From NCBI RefSeq assembly GCF_001653755.1, contig NZ_CP015125.1:370001-434000 (forward strand): a stretch of DNA of 64,000 bases. Reading direction: 5' to 3'. The notes under the pieces were generated by a model, which worked only from the letters and a program-made list of their open reading frames with translations, was not told where the DNA came from and ran no database searches. Both the position numbers and the translations under genes were made by a program. This document shows positions 1-9,047 of this stretch, one piece after another (within the stretch, counting starts at the first letter, position 1; every line of letters begins with the position of its first letter). The stretch comes from Dokdonia donghaensis DSW-1 (GTDB lineage Bacteria; Bacteroidota; Bacteroidia; Flavobacteriales; Flavobacteriaceae).

Positions 1-1086
1 CAGACGTATAGCGCCTCTCTTACAGATCCTTGGTTTGGAGGGAAACAACCAGTACAATTTTCTACATCATTCTCGCACACTATACAATACCTTTTTACAG
101 GTATTACAACAGGTAGCGCAAGTGATCGTGTAGATAGAAACAGTAAATTCTTAATTACGGGAGGTTCTGTAGGGTTATCTAAGCGTCTTAAATGGCCAGA
201 TAGAAACTTTAGCTTGTCACACGCTATAAGTTTCCAGCACTTTGATTTACAAAACTATAACACAGGTCTGTTTACCTTTGGAGATGGAGCTTCAGAAAAC
301 TTAGCCTATACTATAGGTCTAAGTAGACGTGAGCTTTATGGAGGATTAATTTTCCCTACAAGTGGATCTGACATAAGTCTAACAGCAAAATTAACCTTAC
401 CATACTCTGCTTGGAATGGTGTTGATTATAAAGGTCTAGCTATAGAGCGCGATGAGGCTATCGCAGATGGTCTTAGCAGCACAGGTAAAACTGTAGGAGA
501 GATAGATCAAGAACGTTTTAACTGGCTAGAATACTATAAAGTAAAGTTTACTGGTAAGTGGTACACACCACTTGTAGGTAAGTTTGTACTACAATCTGGA
601 GTAGAATTTGGATGGCTAGGTGCTTATAATCAAGATAGAGGTGTACCACCTTTTGAACGTTTCTTCTTAGGAGGTGATGGTCTAGGAGGTTTCTCTCTTG
701 ATGGTAGAGAGATTGTAAGACTTAGAGGATACCCTAACCAGTCTGTAACTCCTATAGATAGAGGCGCTATTTTACAAAGCACAGGACAGGCTAATGATGG
801 TGCTACCATTTACAATAAATTTAGTCTTGAACTACGTTACCCTATCACATTTAGCCCTCAGGCGAGCATCTATGCATTAACTTTTGCAGAAGCAGGATCA
901 TCTTATGACAATTTTAGAGATTATAACCCGTTTCAATTGAGTAGATCTGCTGGGGCAGGAATTCGTATATTTATGCCGGCCTTTGGATTATTAGGTCTGG
1001 ATTTTGGATATGGATTTGACCCAATTCCTGGTACAACAGGAGCAAATGGATGGGAAACTCACTTCATTATCGGACAGCAGTTTTAA
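1..1086 (+). CDS. bamA: Outer membrane protein assembly factor BamA, C-terminal part
   Basis: The reading frame is open from the first base of the window, so the gene starts upstream and only about 361 C-terminal residues are present. They form the beta-barrel of BamA, which folds and inserts beta-barrel proteins into the outer membrane. Visible hallmarks are the SLTDPWFGGKQPVQF stretch near residues 7-21 of the fragment, many alternating barrel strands, a GGDGLGGFSLDGREIVRLRGY segment typical of the region that includes the conserved RGY/F loop (split here: GGDGLGG and RLRGYPN), and a terminal phenylalanine as in the outer-membrane beta-signal. The two Skp/OmpH-like chaperone genes follow directly, which is the classical bamA-skp arrangement and supports an operon. 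The TTG at position 214 is internal and not a start. Confidence 0.93.
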   Translation, partial: QTYSASLTDPWFGGKQPVQFSTSFSHTIQYLFTGITTGSASDRVDRNSKFLITGGSVGLSKRLKWPDRNFSLSHAISFQHFDLQNYNTGLFTFGDGASENLAYTIGLSRRELYGGLIFPTSGSDISLTAKLTLPYSAWNGVDYKGLAIERDEAIADGLSSTGKTVGEIDQERFNWLEYYKVKFTGKWYTPLVGKFVLQSGVEFGWLGAYNQDRGVPPFERFFLGGDGLGGFSLDGREIVRLRGYPNQSVTPIDRGAILQSTGQANDGATIYNKFSLELRYPITFSPQASIYALTFAEAGSSYDNFRDYNPFQLSRSAGAGIRIFMPAFGLLGLDFGYGFDPIPGTTGANGWETHFIIGQQF

Positions 1087-1123
1087 TTTTTGGCACGATT
1101 ATTTCTAATGCAACTCTGAAATT

Positions 1124-2128
1124 ATGAAGACAAACGTTTTTATCTTATTAATAGCAACTTTCCTTATAAGCCTTAGCGCTCAAGGTCAACGAGCAAGTGG
1201 TGTACGTATAGGTTATATTGATATGGAATACATTCTCGAGAATGTACCAGAATATCAAGAAGCTTCCTCACAACTTGATGAAAAAGTTGCACGATGGAAA
1301 GGAGAGATAGAAACAAAACTCGAAGAAGTATCTGCAATGAAAAAACAGCTAGATAACGAACGAGCACTATTAACGAAAGAACTTATAGAAGAGCGTGATG
1401 AAGAGATTGCTTTTGAGAGAGATCAAATCTTAGAATATCAACAAAAACGCTTTGGACCTGGAGGAGATCTCGCTATACAAAGAAGACAACTCGTAGAACC
1501 CGTACAAGATCAAGTTTTTAATGCGGTGCAAGAGATATCTGCAGCCAAAAAGTTTGACTTAGTTTTTGATAAATCTTCAGATCTTATGATGCTTTATACT
1601 GCAGACCGCCTTAACATAAGCGATCAAGTATTAAGAAGTATCACTCGTGCTGCAAAGCGCAACCAGATAAACAATAAGAAAGAAGAAAGAGACTTTGATA
1701 TAGACGAAGCAAAAACTGTAGAGCAAGACAAAGCTACCCAAGAAAGACAACGTGCTATAGAGGCAAAAAAATCTGAGCGCGAGGCAGCACTAGAAGCACG
1801 TAATAAAGAACGTAATGCTCAAAAGGCAGAGCGTCAAGCAGCTTTTGAAGAAAGAAGAAAGAAACTTCTTGAAGAACGTAAACGTAAAAAAGACTCTATT
1901 ACAGCTGTGCGTGAGGCAAAAGCAGCAAGTAGAAATTCTGGAACTCCAACTTTAGATAAAAAAACAGGTGATGCACTCTCTGCAAAAGAAGCAGCCCTAG
2001 AGGCAAGAAAAAGAAGAAAAGATTCTATAATTGCTGTACGTAAAGCAAAAAGAGATTCTATTATAGAAGCTAGAAAAAGAAAAGCAAATCCTTCACAAGC
2101 AGATGGCGAAGATGGAGGAGGTATTTAA
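1124..2128 (+). CDS. OmpH/Skp-family periplasmic chaperone with long charged C-terminal extension
   Basis: A Skp-like protein of 334 residues, exported by an N-terminal signal peptide (about residues 1-21, ending in SAQG). Residues 25-170 match the OmpH/Skp pattern: the opening RIGYIDMEYILENVPEYQEA, a long coiled coil and a closing VFDKSSDLMMLYT. Skp proteins bind unfolded outer membrane proteins in the periplasm. The family is usually about 160-190 residues; here some 150 extra residues rich in Arg, Lys, Glu and Ala follow, with repeated blocks such as RKRKKDSITAVREAK and RKRRKDSIIAVRKAK, ending in an acidic/Gly tail. The gene lies 37 bp after bamA and 39 bp before a second, normal-sized paralogue. 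The function of the extension is unknown. Confidence 0.85.
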   Translation: MKTNVFILLIATFLISLSAQGQRASGVRIGYIDMEYILENVPEYQEASSQLDEKVARWKGEIETKLEEVSAMKKQLDNERALLTKELIEERDEEIAFERDQILEYQQKRFGPGGDLAIQRRQLVEPVQDQVFNAVQEISAAKKFDLVFDKSSDLMMLYTADRLNISDQVLRSITRAAKRNQINNKKEERDFDIDEAKTVEQDKATQERQRAIEAKKSEREAALEARNKERNAQKAERQAAFEERRKKLLEERKRKKDSITAVREAKAASRNSGTPTLDKKTGDALSAKEAALEARKRRKDSIIAVRKAKRDSIIEARKRKANPSQADGEDGGGI

Positions 2129-2167
2129 CCCTTATTAAATTTTACACTTAACTCAAATTAGATTACA

Positions 2168-2680
2168 ATGAAACAGTTTACAAAAGTATTAGCAGCAATT
2201 GCACTTATCGTAGGAATGAGCAGCGCTATGCAAGCACAAAGCAAAGTTGCACACATTAACTCGCAGTCTCTTGTAGAAGCTATGCCTTCATATAAGACAG
2301 CTATGGCAGAGCTTGACAAGCTACAGAAGTCATACGATGCCGACATCTCAGGAATGGGTAATGAACTTCAAAAAACACTTGAGCGTTACAACCGTGAGGC
2401 AGAAACGCAAACAGATGAAGAGAACCAAAGACGTATGAACGAGGTACAAGAAACTCGTACTAACATTGTGAAGTACCAACAGTCTGCAATGCAAAAACTT
2501 GAAGTAAAACAACAAGAACTTATCAAACCTATCTTAGAAGAAGCTAGACTTGCTATCCAGAAAGTAGCACGAGCAAAAGGTTATGAGTTTGTACTTGACT
2601 CAACTCCAGGAGCAGGAGGCGTTCTTATGGCAGATGGTTACGATCTAATGGCAGATGCAAAAGCTGCTCTAGGCATATAA
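2168..2680 (+). CDS. OmpH/Skp-family periplasmic chaperone
   Basis: 170 residues with a signal peptide (residues 1-23, cleavage after MQAQ) followed by a standard Skp/OmpH domain: KVAHINSQSLVEAMPSYKTA at the start, a coiled-coil hairpin in the middle and KGYEFVLDSTPGAGGVLMADGYDLM at the end. It is expected to form a periplasmic trimer holding outer membrane proteins for BamA. It is the normal-length paralogue of the preceding gene. A strong hairpin terminator follows at 2731-2760, which ends the bamA-skp-skp unit before murI. Confidence 0.92.
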   Translation: MKQFTKVLAAIALIVGMSSAMQAQSKVAHINSQSLVEAMPSYKTAMAELDKLQKSYDADISGMGNELQKTLERYNREAETQTDEENQRRMNEVQETRTNIVKYQQSAMQKLEVKQQELIKPILEEARLAIQKVARAKGYEFVLDSTPGAGGVLMADGYDLMADAKAALGI

Positions 2681-2730
2681 ATCTAAAGCTTGATAACCAC
2701 TCACTGAGTACAATATCAAATAGTATATAA

Positions 2731-2760
2731 AAACTGCCCTTTCTAGGGCAGTTTTTTTTA
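2731..2760 (+). terminator. Rho-independent terminator after the bamA-skp operon
   Basis: A perfect 9-bp stem AACTGCCCT (2732-2740) and AGGGCAGTT (2745-2753) with a TTCT loop, running into eight T residues. It stands between the second skp gene and murI. Confidence 0.9.
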
Positions 2761-2770
2761 TTTTAGAACT

Positions 2771-3577
2771 ATGAGTAATAAGGATGTTATAGGAATTTTT
2801 GACAGTGGTATAGGGGGAATCTCCATCTGGAAAGAGATAGTGACTAGACTACCTGGCGAAGACACCATCTACCTTGCAGACAGTATAAACGCACCATATG
2901 GCGCAAAGTCTAAAGAGGATATCATTGCACTCTCTGTAAAAAACACAGAAAAACTCATTGCCCTAGGCGCCAAAATTATTGTAATAGCTTGCAACACCGC
3001 AACTACAAATGCCATAAACTATCTTAGAGAAAACTATAAAATTCCATTTATAGGTATAGAACCTGCTATCAAACCTGCAGCTATACAATCACAAAGTAAG
3101 GCAATAGGCATACTCGCTACAAAGGGCACACTTAACAGCGCGCTTTTTCAAACTACCTCAGAGCGATGGACACAAGGCGTAGATGTTATTGAGGTAATAG
3201 GAGAAGGTCTTGTACCTCTTATAGAGCAAGGAGATCTCGAGAATCTTGAGCTATACAACCTATTAGAATCCTATATACAGCCTATGGTCGAAAAAAACAT
3301 AGACTACCTCGTACTAGGTTGCAGCCATTACCCCTACCTCATCCCATTATTAAAAAAGATGCTGCCTCCTCACGTAGCAATTATAGACTCTGGACTAGCT
3401 GTAGCTAGACAAACAGAGGCAGTTTTAAAAGAATTAAACAATCTTTCGGGGGATGTGTCAAGTGAGCACTACCTGTATACCAATGGAGATGTGAAGGTGC
3501 TTAAAAAGGTCTTATTACGCTTTCGCGAAAGCGTAAAACACACCACTACCATTACTATATCACATAAGGATTTTTAG
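2771..3577 (+). CDS. murI: Glutamate racemase
   Basis: MurI interconverts L- and D-glutamate and supplies D-glutamate for peptidoglycan. At 268 residues it has normal length. Residues 9-15 give the DSGIGG motif, the first catalytic cysteine is in ACNTATTNA (near residue 74) and the second in LGCSHYPYL (near residue 184). The ATG follows the upstream terminator by ten bases, so either some read-through or a promoter inside the preceding region must drive it. A copy of the genome palindrome lies in frame near the 3' end and encodes R250-F-R-E-S254, in the C-terminal tail outside the catalytic motifs. Seven bases separate its stop from the stop of the convergent response regulator gene. Confidence 0.96.
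   Translation: MSNKDVIGIFDSGIGGISIWKEIVTRLPGEDTIYLADSINAPYGAKSKEDIIALSVKNTEKLIALGAKIIVIACNTATTNAINYLRENYKIPFIGIEPAIKPAAIQSQSKAIGILATKGTLNSALFQTTSERWTQGVDVIEVIGEGLVPLIEQGDLENLELYNLLESYIQPMVEKNIDYLVLGCSHYPYLIPLLKKMLPPHVAIIDSGLAVARQTEAVLKELNNLSGDVSSEHYLYTNGDVKVLKKVLLRFRESVKHTTTITISHKDF
3515..3536. repeat. Genome palindrome, copy 1 (in murI)
   Basis: 16-mer CGCTTTCGCGAAAGCG at 3518-3533, extended to a 22-bp perfect palindrome by TTA/TAA. In frame; encodes RFRES. Confidence 0.95.
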
Positions 3578-3583
3578 AAACGT

Positions 3584-4318
3584 TTATTGAAAATAAGCAA
3601 GCAGGTTAGACTTCTGACTCGCCGAGACAAGCACCTCTTTACCAGTACTCATAACTACGCTCCCGCCCTTTCCTTTTTTGTAACCAGTGATCTCATTTAC
3701 ATTTACAAGAAAAGACTTATGCACTCGAGCAAACCCAAAATCTGTAAGGGCTACTTCAAAAAACTTGAGCGTTTTACTTACTAGCTTCTTATCGCCAGAT
3801 TTCATAAAAATCTGAGTATAATTATCATCTGCCTGGCAGTATAAGATATCTTTTGCCGGGAGCACCTCAAAACCATCTTGTACAGGTATAGTTATCTTAC
3901 CCTGCTTATCCATATTGTGTGTGGTAAGGACCTTGTTTTCTAGTGCATTTTCTTTAGACTTTATCTCGATTATATAGTCTACTGCTTTTATAAGCTCATC
4001 TATAGAAACGGGTTTAAGTAAATAATATGAGGCGTGTGTATTAAGCGCATCCATCGCATACTGATTATATGCCGTGACAAAGACTGTATCAAATGTACGA
4101 TCGCCCACTTGCTCTAGCAGGTCAAAGGCATTACCCTTAGGCATCTCAACATCTAAAAAGACAAGATCTAGTTTATGATTACGTATTAATACAAGGGCTT
4201 CATCTACATTTTCGGCCTCTCCAACAATAGTTACCTTTGGACAGTATTTTGTAAGGTAGTTGCGCAGTATCTCTCTACTTGTGTCTTCGTCTTCTACTAT
4301 GATTGTTTTAAGCTCCAT
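3584..4318 (-). CDS. LytTR-type response regulator
   Basis: 244 residues: a receiver domain (about 1-120) with acidic pocket E9/D10, phospho-acceptor D56 in LVFLDVEMPKG and K at LKPVS, followed by a LytTR DNA-binding domain (about 145-244; ILYCQADDNYTQIFM and FARVHKSFLVNVNEI). It should be phosphorylated by the LytS-like kinase encoded immediately upstream; the two genes are separated by two bases and are surely cotranscribed. LytTR regulators bind pairs of short imperfect repeats upstream of their targets; the targets cannot be read from this window. Confidence 0.93.
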   Translation of the reverse strand: MELKTIIVEDEDTSREILRNYLTKYCPKVTIVGEAENVDEALVLIRNHKLDLVFLDVEMPKGNAFDLLEQVGDRTFDTVFVTAYNQYAMDALNTHASYYLLKPVSIDELIKAVDYIIEIKSKENALENKVLTTHNMDKQGKITIPVQDGFEVLPAKDILYCQADDNYTQIFMKSGDKKLVSKTLKFFEVALTDFGFARVHKSFLVNVNEITGYKKGKGGSVVMSTGKEVLVSASQKSNLLAYFQ

Positions 4319-4320
4319 AA

Positions 4321-6519
4321 TTATGCTTTTTTAATAAAGAGTTGTACTTGTGTTCCCTCTCCGTTTTCAAAAATATCTGATACCGCAACACTTATTCTAT
4401 CGCCATACATCTCGTTAAGGATTGCAATACGCTTTTTGATATTACCCATTCCTTTAGATTTCTGTTTCTTTTGATTTTCGGTTTTTAACTCCTTGCTTCG
4501 CTTGCGCCCCACTCCATCATCAGACACGGTTATTACCGCAGTTTCTTCATTTTTTTGAGCAAAGGTTATTTGTAGTTTTCCTTTTTCTTCTTTGTACCTC
4601 ATACCGTGCCATACCGCGTTTTCTACGTAAGGCTGAAGCAACATAGGAGGTATCATAAAGGCGTCTACATCGAGCTCTTCATCTACTTCGATCTCGTAGT
4701 CAAATCTATTTTTGAACCTAAAATGTTCTAGCATTGTATAACGCTTTATGAGATCTATCTCGCAAGAGAGTGGTATAAAATCCTCCTCACTATTTTCTAA
4801 AACGGCACGCATTAGTATAGAGAAGTCAGACAAGTATCTATTTGCAGTGCGCTCATCATTAGTAGCTATAAAGCTATTAACAGAATTAAGGGCATTAAAA
4901 ATAAAATGTGGATTCATCTGTGAGCGTAGACTTTTAAGAGCAAGTACATTATTTGCATACTGCTGCTTTTTACTACTACGGTACATTGCAAAAGCTGTAA
5001 GCATAAGCAAGGCTGTCACTAGAATTAATGACCCTATAATCACCTTTTGTCTAGTATCACGTGCCTTTACGAGCTCTTGCTCTTGAAAAGCTAGCTGATA
5101 TCTACTCTCATTGAGTTGTCTATCTTTTTCTAGGCTTATGATTCGGTTTTGTTGTTCTGTAATATCTTTTGCAAATCTTGTAGCTTGTGAGATCTCTTGT
5201 TCCTTACGATTGTAACTAAGATCTACCACCTCTTTATAAGCCTCATAAGCTTCTTTAAACTTATCTATGTCACCTTTATCTCTATATATCTCAGAAAGTC
5301 TTCTACGCGCATTAGTTTCTACCGTGAGGTCTTCTTTGCGCTTTGCTTCTTCAATACTTTTGTTAAGAAATGTTATAGACTCGTCGTATTTATTTTGAGC
5401 AGCCAGTGCAAATCCTATCTTATAATTTTGCTTTTGAGTTGTAATCACATCATCATTAGAAATAGAGTCTGGTGCAACCACACTCAAGTCTTCTATAGCA
5501 GATTTACGTAGCTCGATCTCTGCGTCATAAGATTTGTTTCTACTATAATAATCTGCAATGTTTGTTTTTGCTCTTACAGAAGATTCTGTTTTCTCAAGAC
5601 TAGATAACTGCGCCGCTTTGTTATAGTTTGATGCTGCTTCTTGTTGCGCTCCTTGCTGGTCATAAGCATCACCTATTTTTGTGCGCACGCGTGCAGCTTC
5701 TGAGACTTTATTAAGCTCTGAAACCGTACGCTCTACAGCTTCATAATTTGTAATAGAGGTCACATAGTCACCAGTAGCAACATAGGCGTCTCCCAGACCT
5801 TCTTTTACTGTAACAAGCTGTTGGGGTGTGAGCTTTTTGCTTTCTAACCTTTTGTAGAGACGTATACTCTCTTGATAACTTTTGTTATTATAATATGCCT
5901 TTGCAAGAGCAATCTCTACCGCAGTGCTGGGTGTATTCTTTATACTAAGCTTGTAGTTTGTAATGGCAAGATCATACTGTTTCCAGAAACTATAAATATC
6001 CCCTAGTAATTTAAAACTCTCTGCTCGCTCTTGTGATGACAAGCCCTCTATGGCAAGTGCTTTTGCAACTTGATCTACGCCAGCAGCGGCATCTCTCCTA
6101 TATACAGATTGAGCCTCGTTGAGATATGTTTTGTAGCTTACTAACTCTTCTTCTACATCTTGCATTTGCTCGAGTGCTATTGCCTCTTCTAGTGGTCTTA
6201 CCTCTACCCTAATGCGCTGCTTATCTTTTACTGTATAATAAACGGTTTCAAAATCTTCACTTTTAACCACAAGCTCATCACCTACTTTTGCCTCTATACG
6301 AAACTCCCCATCGCGGCCAGTCTTTGTGTAAGCACCTCCAGTAACCTCTACATTTACCTTGTTTACAGGCTTCATAGTTTCGGTATCTAGCACACTACCT
6401 CTTAAAATGAAGATCTCGTTTGTGCTACGGCTTACGGCTCTATTTTTTTGCTGTGCTTGCAATGCTGGTGACAGCAAGGCAATACAGAGTATGCATAATA
6501 TGTAAATTCTAGTTCTCAT
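4321..6519 (-). CDS. TPR-containing LytS-type sensor histidine kinase with CarboxypepD-like domain
   Basis: 732 residues from the chosen ATG (complement 6517-6519); an ATG nine bases further upstream would sit inside a good -7 promoter element. A signal peptide (about 1-23, ALQAQ) is followed by a CarboxypepD_reg-like beta domain (about 32-110, FILRGSVLDTETMKPVNKVNVEV), a long array of tetratricopeptide repeats (about 140-440), a coiled coil, one transmembrane helix (about 490-512) and a His_kinase (LytS-type) module. The phospho-acceptor is H538 in SQMNPHFIFNALNS; the ATP-binding part shows PPMLLQPYVENAVWHG and DDGVGRKRS. The sensor region is therefore periplasmic. It forms an operon with the LytTR regulator downstream. 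Confidence 0.9.
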   Translation of the reverse strand: MRTRIYILCILCIALLSPALQAQQKNRAVSRSTNEIFILRGSVLDTETMKPVNKVNVEVTGGAYTKTGRDGEFRIEAKVGDELVVKSEDFETVYYTVKDKQRIRVEVRPLEEAIALEQMQDVEEELVSYKTYLNEAQSVYRRDAAAGVDQVAKALAIEGLSSQERAESFKLLGDIYSFWKQYDLAITNYKLSIKNTPSTAVEIALAKAYYNNKSYQESIRLYKRLESKKLTPQQLVTVKEGLGDAYVATGDYVTSITNYEAVERTVSELNKVSEAARVRTKIGDAYDQQGAQQEAASNYNKAAQLSSLEKTESSVRAKTNIADYYSRNKSYDAEIELRKSAIEDLSVVAPDSISNDDVITTQKQNYKIGFALAAQNKYDESITFLNKSIEEAKRKEDLTVETNARRRLSEIYRDKGDIDKFKEAYEAYKEVVDLSYNRKEQEISQATRFAKDITEQQNRIISLEKDRQLNESRYQLAFQEQELVKARDTRQKVIIGSLILVTALLMLTAFAMYRSSKKQQYANNVLALKSLRSQMNPHFIFNALNSVNSFIATNDERTANRYLSDFSILMRAVLENSEEDFIPLSCEIDLIKRYTMLEHFRFKNRFDYEIEVDEELDVDAFMIPPMLLQPYVENAVWHGMRYKEEKGKLQITFAQKNEETAVITVSDDGVGRKRSKELKTENQKKQKSKGMGNIKKRIAILNEMYGDRISVAVSDIFENGEGTQVQLFIKKA

Positions 6520-6525
6520 TGGTAT

Positions 6526-6533
6526 CAAACTTA
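6526..6533 (-). promoter_or_regulatory. -7 promoter element for the kinase/LytTR operon
   Basis: On the minus strand this reads TAAGTTTG, a perfect match to the Bacteroidota -7 consensus TAnnTTTG. Transcription should begin about six bases further, at or next to the ATG at 6519, which would make the mRNA leaderless. No clear -33 box is visible. Confidence 0.5.
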
Positions 6534-6692
6534 CACTATAAATCTAGCATCCTAAAATCACAAGGCCTCGCAACTTGCTTATAAATGGCATTTTATAGCC
6601 ATTTTTTACCACTTTACTCAAATCACTGGTGCATTCCCTCACCCGTAGTGCTGGTTTACTCAATAGCGATAATTTCTAGACAAAGTCATAGC

Positions 6693-6700
6693 TACTTTTG
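6693..6700 (+). promoter_or_regulatory. -7 promoter element for the VWA gene
   Basis: TACTTTTG matches TAnnTTTG perfectly. A weak TTTC at 6673-6676 could be the -33 element. It would give a leader of roughly 65 bases before the ATG at 6772. Confidence 0.5.
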
Positions 6701-6771
6701 ACTTGTAACTAATTCAAAAAGAGACATTAGATATAACTCTCAACATTTTATTCATCTCAAAAAACAAACTT

Positions 6772-7944
6772 ATGAAAACGCTATTGCTACTTGCTGCTAC
6801 CCTGGGAACACTCACAAACAGTATAGCAGGAGAACTTAAAGTGGAGAATTACGCTTTCGCGAAAGCGGAAACCTCATCACTACACATCTCTACACCAAAA
6901 CCTGACGCAAATACCATAAAAGTCGCTTTACTGCTGGACACCTCAAATAGTATGGATGGTCTTATAGACCAGGCAAGGGCTCAACTCTGGGAACTTGTAA
7001 ACGAGCTTGCACTTGCAAAATGTGGTAATGACTCACAACCAGATCTTAAAATTGCCCTTTATGAATACGGTAATGATCGCCTTAATGCAAGAGAGGGATA
7101 CATTAGAATGGTGAGCGCCTTTAGCACAGATCTAGATGAGATTTCTAAAAATCTTTTCTCACTCACAACAAATGGTGGTAACGAGTATTGTGGCAATGTG
7201 ATACAAACCTCGCTCAACCAACTAGACTGGGGTAAAAATGCAAACGACCTTAATTTAATATTTATAGCCGGCAATGAACCCTTTGACCAAGGACCTATTG
7301 CTTATCAAAGTGCTGCCAGCAATGCTTGCGGGAAAGATGTAACCATAAACACTATCTTTTGTGGTGATTATAATCAAGGTGTTAAAACACATTGGAAAGA
7401 TGGTGCTGCACTTACAAAAGGTGACTACATTGCAATAAATAGCGACCGTACAACGGTACATATCCCTTCTCCTTATGACGATGAGATTTTACATAAAAAC
7501 GCTGCTCTTAACAAAACCTATGTAGGGTATGGAAATCTTGCCTCTAGCAAGATGGCACTACAAAGTAGCCAAGATAGTAATGCAGAAGCCTATGGTAGTG
7601 CAAATGCTGTAAAAAGAGCCGTAAGCAAGAGCTCAAGGTTATATAAAAATAGTAGCTGGGATCTTGTAGATGCACTAGATGATAATGAGCATATTGTAGA
7701 AGAGCTTGAAGTATCAGAACTTCCTAAGGAATTAAAAGGAAAGGACGAGGAGGAAATCAAAGCATATATCGCTCAAAAAAAGAAAGAACGTACAAAAATA
7801 CAAGAGGAGATTGCCACTCTTAATAAAAAGCGTCAATCATATGTAGCCACAAAGACAGATAAGAAAGATAACGAGCTGCGCAACGCCCTAATTGAAGCCA
7901 TAAAAAAGCAGGGTAAAGTAAAAGATTACCACTGGGAAGAATAA
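6772..7944 (+). CDS. Exported von Willebrand factor A domain protein
   Basis: 390 residues beginning with a signal peptide (1-20, ending SIAG). Residues 50-250 form a VWA domain: the metal-ion-dependent adhesion site begins with D56-T-S-N-S60 (DxSxS) after a hydrophobic strand. The C-terminal third (about 310-390) is highly charged and probably helical/coiled coil. VWA domains bind protein partners through the metal site; the partner here is unknown. A genome palindrome is in frame just after the signal peptide, encoding A28-F-A-K-A32, a region likely to be a flexible linker. It stands alone, with its own promoter candidate and terminator. Confidence 0.85.
   Translation: MKTLLLLAATLGTLTNSIAGELKVENYAFAKAETSSLHISTPKPDANTIKVALLLDTSNSMDGLIDQARAQLWELVNELALAKCGNDSQPDLKIALYEYGNDRLNAREGYIRMVSAFSTDLDEISKNLFSLTTNGGNEYCGNVIQTSLNQLDWGKNANDLNLIFIAGNEPFDQGPIAYQSAASNACGKDVTINTIFCGDYNQGVKTHWKDGAALTKGDYIAINSDRTTVHIPSPYDDEILHKNAALNKTYVGYGNLASSKMALQSSQDSNAEAYGSANAVKRAVSKSSRLYKNSSWDLVDALDDNEHIVEELEVSELPKELKGKDEEEIKAYIAQKKKERTKIQEEIATLNKKRQSYVATKTDKKDNELRNALIEAIKKQGKVKDYHWEE
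6852..6867. repeat. Genome palindrome, copy 2 (in the VWA gene)
   Basis: Perfect 16-mer; encodes AFAKA directly after the signal peptide. Confidence 0.95.
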
Positions 7945-7964
7945 GTTTGATACGTCTATATTTT

Positions 7965-8003
7965 AATTGCCTCTAGCGACAACTAGAGGCAATTATTGTT
8001 TTT
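7965..8003 (+). terminator. Rho-independent terminator after the VWA gene
   Basis: A perfect 12-bp stem AATTGCCTCTAG (7965-7976) / CTAGAGGCAATT (7983-7994), loop CGACAA, followed by a T-rich tract. Confidence 0.85.
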
Positions 8004-8074
8004 ATGATTCTCTTAACGTCTATACAAATCACTCTAGCCGTATAAGATAAAAGTAAACACTAAACTAAAGATTT

Positions 8075-8956
8075 ATGAGTATTTCAAGAATATCAAAAAA
8101 CACCTTACTTATTGCACTTACTGCTGGAATGATAACCTCTTGCGTTTCAAAGAAAAAATATACCCAACTACAATCTGAGTATGACACTACAAAGGTTACA
8201 CTTACCAAAACTAAAGTGGAGAAAGAGGAGATAGAAGCAAAATATGCTGCTATAGAGCAACGAGTAGATGATTATAATAATAAAATTAACGCTCTTAAAG
8301 ACACTAACACAGATTTACAAGCCTCAAATGATTCAAAATTTGAGATTACTACAAATGGTACTGTGATGTCTGAGAATACAAAAAAGAAGCTTAGAGCTGC
8401 ACTTGCAAATGTAGACCCAAGTGAGCTTGCACAAGCACAAACACTTGAAGACTCTATGAATCTAGCTGTATCGCATAAACTTATACGCAGCCTAGATCGT
8501 GATGTATATGGAGATAATGCAAGCAAAGATATTAATATCGATATAGATGATACCGTTGTGCAAATCTCTATCTCAGATAAGATGTTATTTCGCTCAGGAA
8601 GCTATAGAGTAAGCAAAGAGGCAGATGATCTTTTAAGACGTATTGCAGCAGTTGTAAATTCTGAACCTGCAGTAGAGGTAATGGTAGAAGGACACACAGA
8701 TAGCCGCACCATTAAAAAGGGTTCTTACCTTAAAGACAACTGGGACTTAAGTGTACAGCGAGCTACGGCAATAGTACGCGAGTTACAAAATAAACATAAC
8801 GTAGACCCAGCAAAGCTCATAGCCTCTGGAAGAAGCAGTTATGTACCACTTGTAGAAAACAACAGCAAAGAGAATATGTCCAGAAATAGAAGAACACGTA
8901 TTCTTATTTTACCCAACTTAGATAAGTTTTTAGCACTTATGGCTTCAAATGAGTAA
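8075..8956 (+). CDS. OmpA-family lipoprotein, peptidoglycan-associated
   Basis: 293 residues. A lipoprotein signal peptide ends at the lipobox MITSC (Cys23). Residues 30-85 form a coiled coil. The C-terminal OmpA domain (about 165-285) carries the peptidoglycan-binding signature VEVMVEGHTDSR and the later NRRTRILI segment. It should be lipid-anchored in the outer membrane and bind peptidoglycan non-covalently, bracing the envelope. Proteins of this shape are common in flavobacteria; no specific partner is implied by the neighbours. Confidence 0.9.
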   Translation: MSISRISKNTLLIALTAGMITSCVSKKKYTQLQSEYDTTKVTLTKTKVEKEEIEAKYAAIEQRVDDYNNKINALKDTNTDLQASNDSKFEITTNGTVMSENTKKKLRAALANVDPSELAQAQTLEDSMNLAVSHKLIRSLDRDVYGDNASKDINIDIDDTVVQISISDKMLFRSGSYRVSKEADDLLRRIAAVVNSEPAVEVMVEGHTDSRTIKKGSYLKDNWDLSVQRATAIVRELQNKHNVDPAKLIASGRSSYVPLVENNSKENMSRNRRTRILILPNLDKFLALMASNE

Positions 8957-8981
8957 GCCTATACAAAGTCTTAAAAACAAG

Positions 8982-9013
8982 AAAGCCTCATCAACTTGAT
9001 GAGGCTTTTTTTA
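8982..9013. terminator. Bidirectional terminator between convergent genes
   Basis: A perfect 12-bp stem AAAGCCTCATCA (8982-8993) / TGATGAGGCTTT (8997-9008) with a 3-base loop, T-rich on both outward sides. It serves the OmpA lipoprotein gene and the convergent PorP/SprF gene. Confidence 0.85.
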
Positions 9014-9022
9014 TTGTGATTA

Positions 9023-9038
9023 CGCTTTCGCGAAAGCG
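9023..9038. repeat. Genome palindrome, copy 3 (intergenic)
   Basis: Perfect 16-mer beside the bidirectional terminator between convergent genes. Confidence 0.95.
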
Positions 9039-9047
9039 TGATGATAG

